A DNA stretch of 64,000 nt from Serratia sp. DD3 (GCF_000496755.2 NZ_AYKS02000074.1:1-64000), one strand, 5' to 3'. Counted from the stretch's first letter, positions 25,641-40,198 are shown. Notes: generated by a model from the sequence alone, not told the origin. Numbers and translations: made by a program.

Positions 25641-28362
25641 AGCTCGCCTCAGTTTTCACCAGTTCGATCTCATCCAGCAGTTCTAACCATTCCGGCTCAA
25701 GATCGTGGCTGTCAACCCCTTGGCGTAGCTGTTGTTCAAGATAGAAACAGAGCTGTTTCAGACGTGGGACACCGCTATAACTGCAACTACCGTGCAACTT
25801 GTGGATCAGATCGAGAATGCCTTCGTCTGATTGTCCATCCAATAGGCCTTTCACCCGTTCACTGACCTGTGGTAGAAACTCAATCAACATTTGTAGCAAG
25901 TCACGAGCGAGATCGTCTTTATTGGCGGCCTGGCGCAATGCTAATGACCAATCCAAGGCCAGAGCAGCGTCAGATGGGCTACGGGATTTTAACGGTTCGG
26001 GTTCGACTTTGGCGTTGAGATAACGTGAAAGCACTCGTGTCAGCATGGCTTCATCAATGGGTTTTGCCAGATAGTCATCCATTCCGGCTTGTAACAGGTG
26101 TTGGCGTTCACCACTGACTGCGTGGGCCGTTACCGCCACGATGGGGGTCGAGTTGTGATGCGGCATTTTGTGGATCAGCTCGCTGGCTTGGATACCATCA
26201 ATGTTAGGCATCTGAATATCCATCAGGATCATATCCAGAACATTATCACGTGCTAATGCGATAGCTTCCTCCCCGCTTTCGCACAGCAACGTTTTTTCCA
26301 CTTGCTCTTGCAACAGGGTGCCAATCAGTTTCAGGTTGGCCGGGTTATCATCCACCGCCATGACGGTCAGTGGTAGGCGCTTACGTTCTGTCGTCAGTGT
26401 ACTTGAGCGCTGAGGGGGCTCCAGACGTAGTAATGGGTACAAACGGCTGCTACTGATGGGCTTGGTTAGGCAGCCAATCGCCCCCAGTTTTTTCATCTCC
26501 TCGGCGTCGATTTGCGATTGGCTCGGTAAAGCCAGGATCACGCGGTCGGCAATCGTCAACGCCTCTTCTAACTTATCACGATGATGGGTGATATTTTCTC
26601 GGTAAGGAATGGGGATACCTACCAGCAGGAAATCATAGGAATCTCTTGGTAACTGGTCGAGTGTAGGAGAATGCGTCACCAGCAAATGGGTGGCGCTTAA
26701 CATATTCAGCGTCGCCTGTGCTGCAACAGGGTTAGCTTCGATGTAGGCCAGTGTTTTACCCCGCAGATCGGGTAGGCTTGGCGGTAATGACAACATGCCT
26801 TCATTGAGATCCAGCGTAATATGGAACCAGAAGGTGGATCCACGGTTTAATTGGCTGTGAAAACAGATGTCTCCTCCCATCTCTTTCACCAGTTTCTGGG
26901 TGATCACCAGACCTAACCCGGTCCCCCCATGGCGGCGAGAAATACTGGCATCCGCTTGGCGGAAGGCTTGGAACAGTTGTGACTGCTGGCGTTCGGAAAT
27001 CCCGATGCCAGTATCGTGGATCTGTATTTCCAATTCTACCTGTCGTTCCAACTGGTTACGTTGTTCCACACGGATATCGATATTGCCGGTTTCAGTAAAC
27101 TTCACTGCGTTACCCAACAAATTGGTGACGATCTGCTGTAGGCGCAATGCATCACCAATCACTTGCTCAGGAACATCATTTTGTACATCCAGCGTCAGTT
27201 CCAGCCCTTTTTCATGGGCACTTGGGGCGAGCAAAACGACCACTTCGTCTAGCGTTTCGCGCAGCGAGAATGGAATATGTTCCAGTACCAGCTTACCGGC
27301 CTCCAGTTTGGAGAAGTCCAACACATCATTAATGATAGACAACAGGTTATTGGCTGAGCGCTCAATGGTTTGTAAATAATCTGTCTGGGTGGTGCTGAGT
27401 TCGGTTTTTAACATCTGGCGAGTAAAACCGATAACACCATTGAGTGGGGTCCTCAGTTCATGGGACATATTCGCCAGGAACTCAGATTTGATACGTGCTG
27501 CTTCTTGGGCGCGCTTTTTCGCCAAATCCAGTTCAATGTTCTGGATCTCCATCTGCTCAAGGGTTTCACGCAGATCGGATGTCGCCTGATCAATATTTTG
27601 CTGCATCTCTTCATGGTAAGCGGTCAGCGACATCGCCATGGAGTTGATACCGTTTTTCAGCATCTGCAGCTCACCGAGCATAGAGCCTTCCACTCGGCTA
27701 TCCAATTGCCCACGACGGATGCGGTCAACGGTGTTAACCATATTGCGGATAGGCGCTGTCACGCCCTGTACTAAACGGTAAGCAAACAAAATGGCGATGC
27801 ACATGCACGACAAGAGTAATAATGTTGCAACGAAAATCTCTTTGTACTGTTGCAAGCGTACCGATTGTAAATCGATCTCGATGGCCACATAGCCGAGATT
27901 GTTATCATGAGGCGTTTCGTTGTTGGTACTTTCATCTGAGTATTGATTTTCAGACAAGATAGGGGTGCGCAAAATCAACGAGTCCCCTCTTCGCGTCAGC
28001 ATCAATTCAGAAGGAATGGCGACTTCTTTCGGTAACTGCAATTGCGTGTAATTAGAGTGGGAATTAGAGGTGGCAAACAGATTGTTATGGGCATCAAAGA
28101 CGGCAATTGAACGTACAATATCCGAATGGCGGCGATGCAGCAGGCTAACCAGTTGTTTGACCGATTCTCGACTGGGGTAGGTCATGCCGTATTCACTGGC
28201 GACCGCCAGAGGCCCAATAATACTGCTACCCGCATCAATAAGCTGCTTCTGCAACTCGTTGTTGCGATGCACAACAAAGAAGGTGCTGAGCAGTGAACCG
28301 ATCAATAATGTCGGTGCCAGGATCAGGATCATCATGCGCGCGCGTAAGCTGTATTTGGTCAT
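25624..28362 (-). CDS. barA: Hybrid sensor histidine kinase BarA
   Basis: The protein is 912 aa from the ATG at 28362 ([17 protein letters not shown]); the frame continues 21 codons upstream, but E. coli BarA starts here. It has an N-terminal transmembrane segment, a periplasmic region, a second transmembrane segment (about residues 177-197), a HAMP domain, a HisKA domain with H301 ([11 protein letters not shown]), a HATPase domain ([17 protein letters not shown]), a receiver domain ([13 protein letters not shown]) and a C-terminal Hpt domain ([11 protein letters not shown]). It phosphorylates UvrY to control the CsrB/C small RNAs and carbon metabolism. It is transcribed away from the rlmD pseudogene and towards degP. 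Confidence 0.97.
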   Translation of the reverse strand: MTKYSLRARMMILILAPTLLIGSLLSTFFVVHRNNELQKQLIDAGSSIIGPLAVASEYGMTYPSRESVKQLVSLLHRRHSDIVRSIAVFDAHNNLFATSNSHSNYTQLQLPKEVAIPSELMLTRRGDSLILRTPILSENQYSDESTNNETPHDNNLGYVAIEIDLQSVRLQQYKEIFVATLLLLSCMCIAILFAYRLVQGVTAPIRNMVNTVDRIRRGQLDSRVEGSMLGELQMLKNGINSMAMSLTAYHEEMQQNIDQATSDLRETLEQMEIQNIELDLAKKRAQEAARIKSEFLANMSHELRTPLNGVIGFTRQMLKTELSTTQTDYLQTIERSANNLLSIINDVLDFSKLEAGKLVLEHIPFSLRETLDEVVVLLAPSAHEKGLELTLDVQNDVPEQVIGDALRLQQIVTNLLGNAVKFTETGNIDIRVEQRNQLERQVELEIQIHDTGIGISERQQSQLFQAFRQADASISRRHGGTGLGLVITQKLVKEMGGDICFHSQLNRGSTFWFHITLDLNEGMLSLPPSLPDLRGKTLAYIEANPVAAQATLNMLSATHLLVTHSPTLDQLPRDSYDFLLVGIPIPYRENITHHRDKLEEALTIADRVILALPSQSQIDAEEMKKLGAIGCLTKPISSSRLYPLLRLEPPQRSSTLTTERKRLPLTVMAVDDNPANLKLIGTLLQEQVEKTLLCESGEEAIALARDNVLDMILMDIQMPNIDGIQASELIHKMPHHNSTPIVAVTAHAVSGERQHLLQAGMDDYLAKPIDEAMLTRVLSRYLNAKVEPEPLKSRSPSDAALALDWSLALRQAANKDDLARDLLQMLIEFLPQVSERVKGLLDGQSDEGILDLIHKLHGSCSYSGVPRLKQLCFYLEQQLRQGVDSHDLEPEWLELLDEIELVKTEASFQLGS

Positions 28363-28427
28363 GGGATTCCAATTTGGGAGAATCAGATAGCTAATCCTAA
28401 CAATGAACCAGCATTCGATCGACAACT

Positions 28428-28946
28428 ATGGCTCAATTCTACTCTTCCAAACGCCGTGTGACGACCCGAGCAACAACACAATTATTAACCGTAACGGTGA
28501 CTGAGCTTGATTCATTTGGCAAAGGGGTGGCTCGTTACCAAGGTAAAACCGTCTTTGTGATCGGTGGTAGGGGTTGAAGGTGTTGCCACACTGGTTGCTA
28601 ATGGGCAATATAACGCCCATAAGAATTTACTGATGAATGTGTCATTTTCCATGAGGATCTGGAGGGGGTTGTCGTACAGCAACCTTGGGCAGTTCAAGGG
28701 TTTGATAAGGTGATGCTGGATCCTGCCCGCGCTGGCGCTGCCGGTGTGATGTCACATATTGTAAAATTGGCACCAGAACGTGTGGTTTACGTTTCCTGTA
28801 ATCCATCGACACTGGCTTGTGATAGCAAAGTGTTACTGGCCGCCGGTTACCATCTGGTTCGTGTGCGGATGTGATACATGTTTCCACATACGGGGCATCT
28901 TGAATCCATGGCGCTGTTTATCAAGGCGTCAGGAGCGCTAAAGTAG
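28428..28946 (+). pseudogene. rlmD: rlmD pseudogene (23S rRNA m5U1939 methyltransferase), internal deletion
   Basis: The first 50 codons read as the RlmD N terminus ([15 protein letters not shown], then [17 protein letters not shown]) and stop at a TGA at 28575. From about 28577 the sequence encodes the RlmD C terminus in other frames (VEGV-like start, [43 protein letters not shown]). The middle, with the iron-sulfur cysteines and most of the methyltransferase core, is missing: about 750 bp compared with a gene of about 1.3 kb. An extra stop occurs near 28874. It lies between barA and relA, its normal place, so it decayed in situ. It cannot make a functional enzyme. Confidence 0.93.
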
Positions 28947-28955
28947 GGGATAGTT

Positions 28956-31190
28956 ATGGTTGCGGTAAGAAGTGCACATCTGAATACGGCGGGGGAGTTT
29001 GCGCTTGATGATTGGATAGCTAGCTTAAAGCTTCCCAGCCTGCAGTCATGTGAGCGGTTAGCCACAACCTGGAATTATTGTGAGCAACAGACCCAAAGCC
29101 ACGGAGATAGGCTGTTATTGCTGGGGCGAGGTCTGGAAATGGTGGAGATCCTCTCCACCCTCAGTATGGATAACGACAGTATGCGCGCCGCGCTCCTGTT
29201 CCCGCTGGTGGATGCCGGTATTTTGCCGGAAGCGACGCTGACTGAAGAGTTCGGTTCTGATATCACCTCGTTGGTTCACGGCGTGCGTGATATGGATGCC
29301 ATCCGGCAACTGAAAGCGACACAGAACGATTCGTTGGGCTCAGAACAGCTCGACAACGTGCGCCGTATGCTGCTGGCGATGGTAGAAGATTTCCGTTGTG
29401 TGGTGATCAAGCTGGCTGAGCGGATCGCTCACTTGCGCGAAGTGAAAGATGCTCCTGAAGATGAGCGGGTGCTGGCAGCTAAAGAGTGTTTCAATATTTA
29501 TGCGCCATTAGCCAATCGTCTCGGTATTGGTCAATTAAAATGGGAATTGGAAGATTTCTGCTTTCGTTACCTGCATCCTGACGAATATAAACGTATTGCT
29601 ACGCTGTTACATGAACGCCGTATTGATCGTGAGCAGTATATCGATGACTTTGTCGCTGTACTGCGTACTGAGATGAATCAGGAAGGGATCAAGGCAGAGA
29701 TCTATGGCCGCCCGAAACACATTTATAGCATCTGGCGCAAGATGCAGAAAAAGTCGCTGGCGTTCGATGAGTTATTCGATGTGCGTGCCGTGCGGGTGGT
29801 GGTAGAACGCTTGCAGGATTGCTATGCCGCATTGGGTATTGTGCATACGCACTTTCGTCATCTGCCAGATGAGTTTGACGATTATGTCGCCAACCCGAAA
29901 CCGAACGGCTACCAGTCGATTCATACTGTGGTTTTTGGGCCGCGAGGAAGGACGCTGGAGATCCAGATCCGTACCCGTCAAATGCATGAAGATGCTGAAC
30001 TGGGTGTTGCTGCGCACTGGAAATATAAAGAAGGCGCGGTGGCGACAATACGTTCGGGTTATGAAGAGCGTATTGCCTGGCTGCGTAAACTGATTGCCTG
30101 GCAAGAAGAGATGGCTGATTCTGGCGAAATGCTCGACGAAGTTCGCAGCCAGGTTTTTGATGACCGCGTCTATGTGTTTACCCCTAAAGGTGACGTGATA
30201 GATCTTCCCACCGGTTCCACGCCCCTCGATTTTGCCTACCACATCCATAGCGATGTCGGCCACCGTTGCATTGGTGCCAAAATTGGTGGTCGTATCGTGC
30301 CCTTTACCTATCAGTTGCAAATGGGCGATCAGGTCGAGGTGATCACTCAGAAGCAGCCGAATCCTAGCCGAGACTGGTTGAACCCGAACCTGGGTTATAT
30401 TACCACCAGCCGTGGGCGTTCGAAGATCCACAACTGGTTCCGCAAACAGGATCGCGATAAAAATATCCTGGCCGGGCGGCAGATGCTGGACAATGAGCTG
30501 GAGCATCTAGGCATCAGCCTACGGGAAGCTGAAAAGCTGTTGATACCACGTTATAACGTTAACTCGCTGGATGAAGTGTTGGCGGGGATCGGCGGTGGTG
30601 ATATTCGTCTTAATCAGATGATCAACTTCCTGCAAAATAAGCTTAACCAACCCAGTGCTGAAGAGCAGGATCGCCAGGCATTGCAGCAGTTGACCCAACA
30701 TAAAGCACCTGGGGCAGGGGTTCGTAGTAAAGATAACGGGCGCGTGGTGGTTGAAGGCGTCGGTAATCTGATGCACCACATCGCCCGCTGCTGCCAACCG
30801 ATCCCGGGTGATGACATCGTTGGTTTTATCACTCAGGGTCGGGGGATCTCGATCCACCGTTCCGACTGTGATCAACTGGCCGAGCTCAGGTCTCACGCGC
30901 CAGAGCGTATTGTTGATGCGGTCTGGGGGGAAAGCTATTCCAGCGGTTATTCGCTGGTAGTGCGGGTGTTGGCCAATGATCGTAGTGGCTTGCTACGGGA
31001 TATCACCACCATCCTGGCTAACGAAAAAGTTAATGTATTGGGTGTTGCCAGCCGTAGCGATACGAAAAAGCAGTTGGCGACAATCGATATGGACATTGAA
31101 ATCTACAATCAGCAAGTGCTGGGGCGTGTATTGGCCAAGCTCAATCAATTACCTGATGTGATAGATGCCAAGCGCCTGCATGGCAAGTAA
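28956..31190 (+). CDS. relA: GTP pyrophosphokinase RelA ((p)ppGpp synthetase I)
   Basis: The 744-aa protein has the same length as E. coli RelA. It has a degenerate N-terminal HD domain (ALLFPLVDAGI replaces the hydrolase motif, so synthesis only), a synthetase domain (GRPKHIYSIWRKMQKK, FDELFDVRAVRVVVE, NPKPNGYQSIHT), a TGS domain (YVFTPKGDVIDLPTGSTPLDFAY), a zinc-finger region with CC (IARCCQPIPGDDI), and a C-terminal ACT domain. It makes the alarmone when uncharged tRNA enters the ribosome. It starts 9 bp after the rlmD remnant, so its promoter is probably inside or upstream of that pseudogene. The deletion could therefore change relA expression. Confidence 0.97.
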   Translation: MVAVRSAHLNTAGEFALDDWIASLKLPSLQSCERLATTWNYCEQQTQSHGDRLLLLGRGLEMVEILSTLSMDNDSMRAALLFPLVDAGILPEATLTEEFGSDITSLVHGVRDMDAIRQLKATQNDSLGSEQLDNVRRMLLAMVEDFRCVVIKLAERIAHLREVKDAPEDERVLAAKECFNIYAPLANRLGIGQLKWELEDFCFRYLHPDEYKRIATLLHERRIDREQYIDDFVAVLRTEMNQEGIKAEIYGRPKHIYSIWRKMQKKSLAFDELFDVRAVRVVVERLQDCYAALGIVHTHFRHLPDEFDDYVANPKPNGYQSIHTVVFGPRGRTLEIQIRTRQMHEDAELGVAAHWKYKEGAVATIRSGYEERIAWLRKLIAWQEEMADSGEMLDEVRSQVFDDRVYVFTPKGDVIDLPTGSTPLDFAYHIHSDVGHRCIGAKIGGRIVPFTYQLQMGDQVEVITQKQPNPSRDWLNPNLGYITTSRGRSKIHNWFRKQDRDKNILAGRQMLDNELEHLGISLREAEKLLIPRYNVNSLDEVLAGIGGGDIRLNQMINFLQNKLNQPSAEEQDRQALQQLTQHKAPGAGVRSKDNGRVVVEGVGNLMHHIARCCQPIPGDDIVGFITQGRGISIHRSDCDQLAELRSHAPERIVDAVWGESYSSGYSLVVRVLANDRSGLLRDITTILANEKVNVLGVASRSDTKKQLATIDMDIEIYNQQVLGRVLAKLNQLPDVIDAKRLHGK

Positions 31191-31305
31191 GTGCGTTTGA
31201 TTTCGTCATTCAAGCGGCTTGGGGGCGGTATTTATCTGTTCCCTTGGGTGTTTGCTTTGCCCTGCGTTTGGGGCGTGTTGTGCCTATTTTTACTGAGAGA
31301 TTAAC

Positions 31306-32112
31306 ATGAGCCAAACCTCTTCACTGCAACGCTTGCTGGCCATTATGAGAACCTTGCGCGACCCACAAGCGGGTTGCCCTTGGGACCGCAAGCAGACTTT
31401 CGCCAGCATTGCGCCCTATACGCTGGAAGAAACTTACGAAGTGTTGGATGCTATTGAACGCCAGGATTACGCCGATCTGCGCGATGAACTGGGTGATCTC
31501 CTGTTCCAGGTGGTGTTCTATGCTCAGATGGGGCAGGAGCAAGGGCTGTTTGATTTCGAACAGGTGTGTAATGCCATCAGCGACAAACTGGAGCGCCGCC
31601 ATCCACATATCTTTGGTGATGCTCATGCGGCGGATAGCCAGGCTGTTTCTGTGCGTTGGGAACAACTGAAGGCTGAAGAACGAGCAGAGAAAGCGTTGCA
31701 TTCAGTGCTGGATGATATTCCCAATGCCTTACCCGCATTAATGAAAGCACATAAGATTCAGCAGCGTTGTGCGGCAGTGGGGTTTGACTGGCACACCTTG
31801 GAGCCAGTCGTGGGTAAAGTGCGCGAAGAGCTTGACGAAGTGATGCATGAAGTACGGCAAGCGGTGGTGGATGAACAGAAACTGCAAGAGGAGATCGGCG
31901 ATCTGCTGTTTGCTACCGTTAATCTTTCCCGCCATCTTGGGCACAAAGCGGAAAATGCCTTACAGGTGGCCAACCGCAAGTTTGAGCGCCGTTTTCGTCA
32001 GGTAGAAGAGATCATACAGCAGCAGGGGTTAGCTCTGCAGGAAGCGACGCTGGAGCAGATGGAAGCCGCCTGGCAGCAGATAAAAAAACAAGAAAGCCAG
32101 CAGGAAACATGA
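31306..32112 (+). CDS. mazG: Nucleoside triphosphate pyrophosphohydrolase MazG
   Basis: The 268-aa protein (E. coli 263 aa) has two MazG domains. The first contains CPWDRKQTFASIAPYTLEETYEVLDAI and LRDELGDLLFQVVF. The second contains EELDEVMHEV and LQEEIGDLLFATVNLSRHLG. The repeated EExxE and ELGDLL motifs bind magnesium. It hydrolyses NTPs to NMPs and helps restore normal growth after starvation. The E. coli mazEF toxin-antitoxin pair between relA and mazG is absent here. Confidence 0.96.
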   Translation: MSQTSSLQRLLAIMRTLRDPQAGCPWDRKQTFASIAPYTLEETYEVLDAIERQDYADLRDELGDLLFQVVFYAQMGQEQGLFDFEQVCNAISDKLERRHPHIFGDAHAADSQAVSVRWEQLKAEERAEKALHSVLDDIPNALPALMKAHKIQQRCAAVGFDWHTLEPVVGKVREELDEVMHEVRQAVVDEQKLQEEIGDLLFATVNLSRHLGHKAENALQVANRKFERRFRQVEEIIQQQGLALQEATLEQMEAAWQQIKKQESQQET

Positions 32113-34169
<2,057 letters not shown>

Positions 34170-34195
34170 GAGTTTTAGTCGACAGCGCGCGCTAA

Positions 34196-35548
<1,353 letters not shown>

Positions 35549-35596
35549 TCAGTCTTTGATTGTGAGCTAAGTAGAGAGTTAAGTAGCTAGTTAAGT

Positions 35597-35630
35597 GAAA
35601 ACCCGCCGCAGTATTTGGCGGGTTTTCTAT
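35597..35630 (+). terminator. Rho-independent terminator of eno
   Basis: The perfect 11-bp stem GAAAACCCGCC/GGCGGGTTTTC has a 9-base loop and ends in a T-rich tract. Confidence 0.93.
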
Positions 35631-35641
35631 TTTAATGGAAT

Positions 35642-35676
35642 AGGCTGTATCTCTCTCTTGCAGCAGGATACAGCCT
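35642..35676 (-). terminator. Hairpin at the end of hutH
   Basis: AGGCTGTATC and GATACAGCCT form a perfect 10-bp stem just after the hutH stop on its strand. The downstream T run is weak. It is probably the end of the hutUH transcript. Confidence 0.55.
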
Positions 35677-35683
35677 AAAGAGG

Positions 35684-37219
35684 TTACGCCTGGCTAGGCA
35701 GTAACTTGGCAGGGACCAGAGCGGTCAGTTGGCCGGTCATTAATAGTTGACTGGCCGCCTCGATATCCGGGGCGAAGAAACGGTCTTTATCGTAGAAGCT
35801 GACGTGTTCTCGTAGCAAGCGACGAGCTTGTTCCAACCCCTCACTGGTTTGCAGACCGTGACGGAAATCGAGCCCTTGGCAGGCCGCCAGCCACTCCACC
35901 GCCAGAATACCGCGCACGTTATCCGCCATTTCCCACAGGCGGCGACCGGCAGCCGGTGCCATCGAAACATGGTCTTCCTGGTTGGCAGAGGTAGGGATAC
36001 TGTCGACACTGGCCGGGTGAGCCAACGCTTTGTTTTCGCTGGTCAACGCCGCTGCAGTCACTTGGGCTATCATAAAGCCAGAGTTCACGCCGCCATTCTC
36101 CACCAGGAACGGCGGTAACTGTGACATATGTTTGTCCATCATCAGAGAGATCCGACGCTCTGAGAGGGAGCCCATCTCGGCGAAGGCCAGCGCCAGATTA
36201 TCGGCGGCCATCGCGACCGGTTCAGCGTGGAAATTCCCCCCAGACAACACATCCCCTTGCTCAGCAAAGACCAACGGGTTATCGGAAACCGCGTTGGACT
36301 CAATCTCCAGCACTTCTGCCGCTTGACGGATCTGAGTCAGGCAGGCACCCATCACTTGTGGCTGGCAGCGCAGCGAATAAGGGTCTTGTACTTTGTCACA
36401 GTTTTGGTGTGAGTCAGATATGGCACTGTGTGTGCCCAGCAGATGGCGGTAAGCCGCAGCCGCATCGATCTGGCCACGTTGACCACGGACTTGGTGGATC
36501 CTCGGGTCAAATGGGCTGCGTGAACCTAGTGCGGCCTCAACCGTAAGACTACCGGTGACGGTGGCTGCGGCATACAGATCTTCAGCATCAAACAAGCCAC
36601 GCAGTGCAAAAGCGGTGGAAACCTGGGTACCGTTTAATAACGCCAAGCCTTCTTTGGCCGCCAGTGTTAAGGGTTTCAGCCCCGCTTTGGCAAGTGCCTG
36701 AGTCGCTGGTAACCACTCCCCTTGATAACGGGCTTTACCTTCCCCCAGTAGCACCAGACTCATATGCGCCAAGGGTGCTAAATCGCCAGAAGCACCAACA
36801 GAACCTTTTAATGGGATGTGGGGATAGACTTCGGTGTTGACCAATGCAATCAGTGCCTGGATAACCTCCAGACGGATACCTGAGAACCCACGAGACAGAC
36901 TGTTGATTTTCAGCACCATAATCAGGCGAACCAGATTATCATCGGTTGCAGCACCAACGCCGGCAGCATGTGACAGCACGATGGAGCGTTGCAGATTCTC
37001 TAAATCTGCACGGGCGATACGGGTGGAAGCCAGTAACCCGAAACCGGTGTTGATACCATAGCTGGTGTGGTTTTCTGCCACAATGCGTTCAACACAAGCC
37101 ACGCTCTGTTGGATAGCACCGTAGGCATGGTCATCCAGGGTCAGTGAGACCGGGTGTTGATAAACTTGGCGTAATTCGGCTAGGGTCATTTTGCCTGGGC
37201 GAATAGTCAATGATTTCAT
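35684..37219 (-). CDS. hutH: Histidine ammonia-lyase
   Basis: The 511-aa enzyme removes ammonia from histidine to give urocanate, the first step of histidine use. The MIO prosthetic group forms from Ala-Ser-Gly in [19 protein letters not shown]. Other family motifs are [37 protein letters not shown] and NQEDHVSMA. Its ATG overlaps the hutU stop by 4 bp, so it is translated after hutU. The hutUH pair sits between eno and queE, which adjoin in E. coli, so it is an insertion or lineage-specific arrangement. hutI, hutG and hutC are not in the window. Confidence 0.97.
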   Translation of the reverse strand: MKSLTIRPGKMTLAELRQVYQHPVSLTLDDHAYGAIQQSVACVERIVAENHTSYGINTGFGLLASTRIARADLENLQRSIVLSHAAGVGAATDDNLVRLIMVLKINSLSRGFSGIRLEVIQALIALVNTEVYPHIPLKGSVGASGDLAPLAHMSLVLLGEGKARYQGEWLPATQALAKAGLKPLTLAAKEGLALLNGTQVSTAFALRGLFDAEDLYAAATVTGSLTVEAALGSRSPFDPRIHQVRGQRGQIDAAAAYRHLLGTHSAISDSHQNCDKVQDPYSLRCQPQVMGACLTQIRQAAEVLEIESNAVSDNPLVFAEQGDVLSGGNFHAEPVAMAADNLALAFAEMGSLSERRISLMMDKHMSQLPPFLVENGGVNSGFMIAQVTAAALTSENKALAHPASVDSIPTSANQEDHVSMAPAAGRRLWEMADNVRGILAVEWLAACQGLDFRHGLQTSEGLEQARRLLREHVSFYDKDRFFAPDIEAASQLLMTGQLTALVPAKLLPSQA

Positions 37220-38907
37220 GCTTTAGCCCCTTGAGTTGCAGCTACCATAGGTAAGTTAAGGCCTTGTTCACGAGCACAGTCAATAGCGATGTCGTAACCA
37301 GCATCGGCATGGCGCATTACCCCGGTCGCCGGATCGTTATGCAACACACGAGCGATACGTTCAGCGGCTTCATCCGTGCCATCACAAACAATGACCATCC
37401 CCGAGTGTTGGGAGAAGCCCATACCGACGCCACCGCCGTGATGCAGAGAAACCCAGGTTGCACCGCTGGCGGTGTTAAGTAAAGCGTTGAGCAATGGCCA
37501 ATCAGAGACCGCATCAGAACCATCTTTCATTGATTCGGTTTCGCGGTTAGGGCTGGCAACTGATCCTGAATCCAGATGGTCACGACCTATCACAATAGGC
37601 GCAGACAATTCACCACGGCGTACCATTTCATTAAACGCTAAGCCAAGTTTGGCACGCTGCCCCAGGCCAACCCAGCATATACGCGCTGGCAAACCCTGGA
37701 AACTGATACGTTCACGTGCCATATCCAACCAATGATGGAGGTGTGCATCGTCAGGGATTAACTCTTTCACCATCGCGTCTGTCTTGAAAATATCTTGCGG
37801 ATCACCGGAGAGTGCCGCCCAACGGAATGGACCGATACCACGGCAGAACAACGGGCGAATATAAGCCGGGACGAAACCAGGGAAATCAAAGGCGTTATTG
37901 ACCCCCATTTCTTTCGCCATTTGGCGGATATTATTGCCGTAGTCAAACGTTGGAACGCCCATTTTTTGGAACGCCAACATGGCTTCAACGTGTGTGGCCA
38001 TTGACTGTTTAGCGGCTTTTACCACTACTGCGGGTTCACTTTGTGCACGGCGACGATACTCTTCCCAGCTCCAGCCGGCTGGCAGGTAACCATTAAGCGG
38101 ATCATGGGCACTGGTCTGGTCGGTGACCATATCCGGGCGTACGCCACGTTTGACCAGCTCAGGCAAAATTTCTGCTGCATTCCCACACAGGGCAATAGAA
38201 ATAGCTTTACCTTCTTGGGTGTATTTCTTGATACGTGCTAAGGCGTCATCCAGATCCTTGGCTTGCTCATCGACGTAGCGGGTTTTTAAACGGAAATCAA
38301 TACGGCTCTGTTGGCATTCGATATTCAGTGAACAGGCACCCGCCAAGGTTGCTGCCAGTGGCTGAGCGCCGCCCATGCCACCCAGGCCGGCGGTTAATAC
38401 CCAGCGCCCTTTGAGGTTATCATTATAATGTTGGCGTCCCGCTTCCACGAAGGTTTCATAGGTGCCCTGTACGATGCCCTGGCTGCCAATGTAGATCCAA
38501 CTGCCCGCCGTCATCTGGCCATACATCGCCAGGCCTTTGGCATCCAGTTCGTTGAAATGCTCCCAAGTCGCCCAGTGCGGAACCAGGTTCGAGTTGGCAA
38601 TCAGCACGCGTGGTGCATTGCTGTGAGTTTTAAACACGCCTACCGGTTTGCCAGACTGCACCAGTAACGTCTCGTCATCTTCCAGTGTTTTAAGCGTTGC
38701 AACAATTTTGTCGTAGCAATCCCAGTCGCGGGCAGCACGGCCAATGCCGCCGTACACCACCAGCTCATGGGGGTTTTCTGCCACTTCTGGGTCGAGATTG
38801 TTCATTAACATACGCAGTGGCGCTTCGGTCAGCCAACTTTTAGCGTTTAATTGTGTGCCACGTGGTGCACGGATATCAACGTTGCGAATTTTGTTATTTG
38901 TCGTCAC
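37216..38907 (-). CDS. hutU: Urocanate hydratase
   Basis: The protein is 563 aa from the GTG at 38907, with a GAGGAAATA site. A longer frame starts with TTG inside a repeat element and is rejected. It converts urocanate to 4-imidazolone-5-propanoate with tightly bound NAD. Motifs are [53 protein letters not shown] and [18 protein letters not shown]. An ERIC-like repeat begins 20 bp upstream of the GTG, so the promoter probably reads through it from the HutC-type operator at 39118. Confidence 0.96.
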   Translation of the reverse strand: MTTNNKIRNVDIRAPRGTQLNAKSWLTEAPLRMLMNNLDPEVAENPHELVVYGGIGRAARDWDCYDKIVATLKTLEDDETLLVQSGKPVGVFKTHSNAPRVLIANSNLVPHWATWEHFNELDAKGLAMYGQMTAGSWIYIGSQGIVQGTYETFVEAGRQHYNDNLKGRWVLTAGLGGMGGAQPLAATLAGACSLNIECQQSRIDFRLKTRYVDEQAKDLDDALARIKKYTQEGKAISIALCGNAAEILPELVKRGVRPDMVTDQTSAHDPLNGYLPAGWSWEEYRRRAQSEPAVVVKAAKQSMATHVEAMLAFQKMGVPTFDYGNNIRQMAKEMGVNNAFDFPGFVPAYIRPLFCRGIGPFRWAALSGDPQDIFKTDAMVKELIPDDAHLHHWLDMARERISFQGLPARICWVGLGQRAKLGLAFNEMVRRGELSAPIVIGRDHLDSGSVASPNRETESMKDGSDAVSDWPLLNALLNTASGATWVSLHHGGGVGMGFSQHSGMVIVCDGTDEAAERIARVLHNDPATGVMRHADAGYDIAIDCAREQGLNLPMVAATQGAKA

Positions 38908-38927
38908 AGCTATTTCCTCTAGCAGTT

Positions 38928-39043
38928 TATACCCGTCGCCATTCAAGCTGCAGCAGTGTTAGCTTGCCTCGTTCATGGGATTGACCCATGGTCGGGGCTT
39001 GGTTGCGTTGCTGTCGACCTGCAACTTGAATGAACTTAGGTAT
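38928..39043. repeat. ERIC-like repeat upstream of hutU
   Basis: It starts TATACCCGTCGCCATTCAAG and ends CTGCAACTTGAATGAACTTAGGTAT. These are the terminal sequences shared with the other ERIC elements here. The central palindrome (ATGGGATTGACCCAT) replaces the usual core. The length is about 116 bp. It lies in the hutU leader. Confidence 0.75.
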
Positions 39044-39117
39044 CGGTACAAATTCCACGACCTGGTGGTGAATAGCAGCACCAAGCCATAACAATGCGGT
39101 GGGCTTCTTAACATATA

Positions 39118-39131
39118 CTTGTATGTACAAG
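39118..39131. promoter_or_regulatory. Probable HutC operator
   Basis: CTTGTA-TG-TACAAG is a perfect 14-bp palindrome about 210 bp upstream of the hutU start. It fits the CTTGTATATACAAG-type operator known for HutC, the GntR-family histidine-utilisation repressor. Urocanate would relieve repression. HutC itself must be encoded elsewhere. The assignment rests on the motif and its position. Confidence 0.65.
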
Positions 39132-39471
39132 CATATGCAACCATGAGAAGTGCAGGCGTAAAAATAAGCAACAAAAAATTATTTTAATTTAAAATCAATT
39201 AATTAAATTATTAAAAGGTGATGGGATAGGCGTTTTAACCGAGGAAAATAGTGAGATGAACTGCAAAAATCAGTTAAAATAGTGTCGTTTTTGAGCGTTA
39301 AGTCACAATGGATTTACATAGTTATTACAATTAAACCGAAGAATAGCGCCAACATATTGCGGATAGCCAAGCTTGATCTCATTCGAGCAAGGTTTACCGG
39401 TATCTGGTTTGGTCATCGCGGCAGGATCTGCAATAATCCCTTTTTTTGCCCTTGCCAACATTGAGAATGCC

Positions 39472-40143
39472 ATGCTCTACCCAATTAACGAGATGTTCCA
39501 GACCTTGCAGGGAGAAGGTTATTTTACTGGTGTGCCTGCTATCTTTATTCGTTTGCAGGGTTGCCCGGTGGGGTGTAGTTGGTGTGATACCCAACATACT
39601 TGGGAAAAGGAAGCACATCAGGAGGTGGATATGCAGCAAATTCTGCTGAAACCTTCTGAAAGCCGCCAATGGGGCAGTGCCAGTGCTGAACAATTGCTGA
39701 TGTTGATCCAACAGCAAGGTTATACCGCTCGCCATATCGTTATTACGGGTGGGGAACCTTGTATCTATGATTTGATACCACTGACCACCTTGCTCGAGAG
39801 CCAGGGTTACAGTTGCCAGATAGAAACCAGTGGTACTTATGAGGTTCTCTGTTCGCCTAATACCTGGGTGACGGTTTCGCCAAAAGTGAAGATGCGTGGT
39901 GGCTTGCAGGTCTTGCCACAGGCGCTGATACGCGCCGATGAGATCAAACATCCGGTTGGGCGTGAACGTGATATTGAAGCATTAGATCAACTGCTGGCGA
40001 TATTGCAGGATGAAAAGCGGCGTATTATCGCTTTACAACCCATCAGCCAGCAGGAAGAAGCAACGCGTCTATGTATTGAAACCTGTATTGCTCGTAATTG
40101 GCGGCTTTCAATGCAGACGCACAAGTACCTCAATATTGCCTGA
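39472..40143 (+). CDS. queE: 7-carboxy-7-deazaguanine synthase QueE
   Basis: The 223-aa radical SAM enzyme makes 7-carboxy-7-deazaguanine in queuosine synthesis and has the same length as E. coli QueE. It begins MLYPINEMFQTLQGEGYFTG, and the cluster cysteines C31, C35 and C38 (CPVGCSWC) have the CxxxCxxC spacing. SAM-binding motifs ITGGEPC and QIETSGTYEV follow. I start it at 39472; the open frame extends 33 codons further upstream, but that part does not match the family. It is close to queD, which acts just before it in the pathway. Confidence 0.96.
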   Translation: MLYPINEMFQTLQGEGYFTGVPAIFIRLQGCPVGCSWCDTQHTWEKEAHQEVDMQQILLKPSESRQWGSASAEQLLMLIQQQGYTARHIVITGGEPCIYDLIPLTTLLESQGYSCQIETSGTYEVLCSPNTWVTVSPKVKMRGGLQVLPQALIRADEIKHPVGRERDIEALDQLLAILQDEKRRIIALQPISQQEEATRLCIETCIARNWRLSMQTHKYLNIA

Positions 40144-40198
40144 TACTCTAGCCTATATGGGCTATTTCCTTACAGCCCAATGAGTTACTGATATCGGT

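Noticed and set aside
25624..28425. A longer BarA starting 21 codons upstream.
   Set aside because: E. coli BarA starts at the MTKYSLRAR methionine, and the upstream codons lie in the divergent gap to rlmD.
31191..31305. A mazEF toxin-antitoxin pair between relA and mazG, as in E. coli.
   Set aside because: The gap is only 115 bp and has no such frames.
39373..39471. A longer N terminus for QueE, or a riboswitch leader for queE.
   Set aside because: The extra 33 codons do not match the family, and I see no preQ1-type fold in the leader. The ATG at 39472 gives the usual length.
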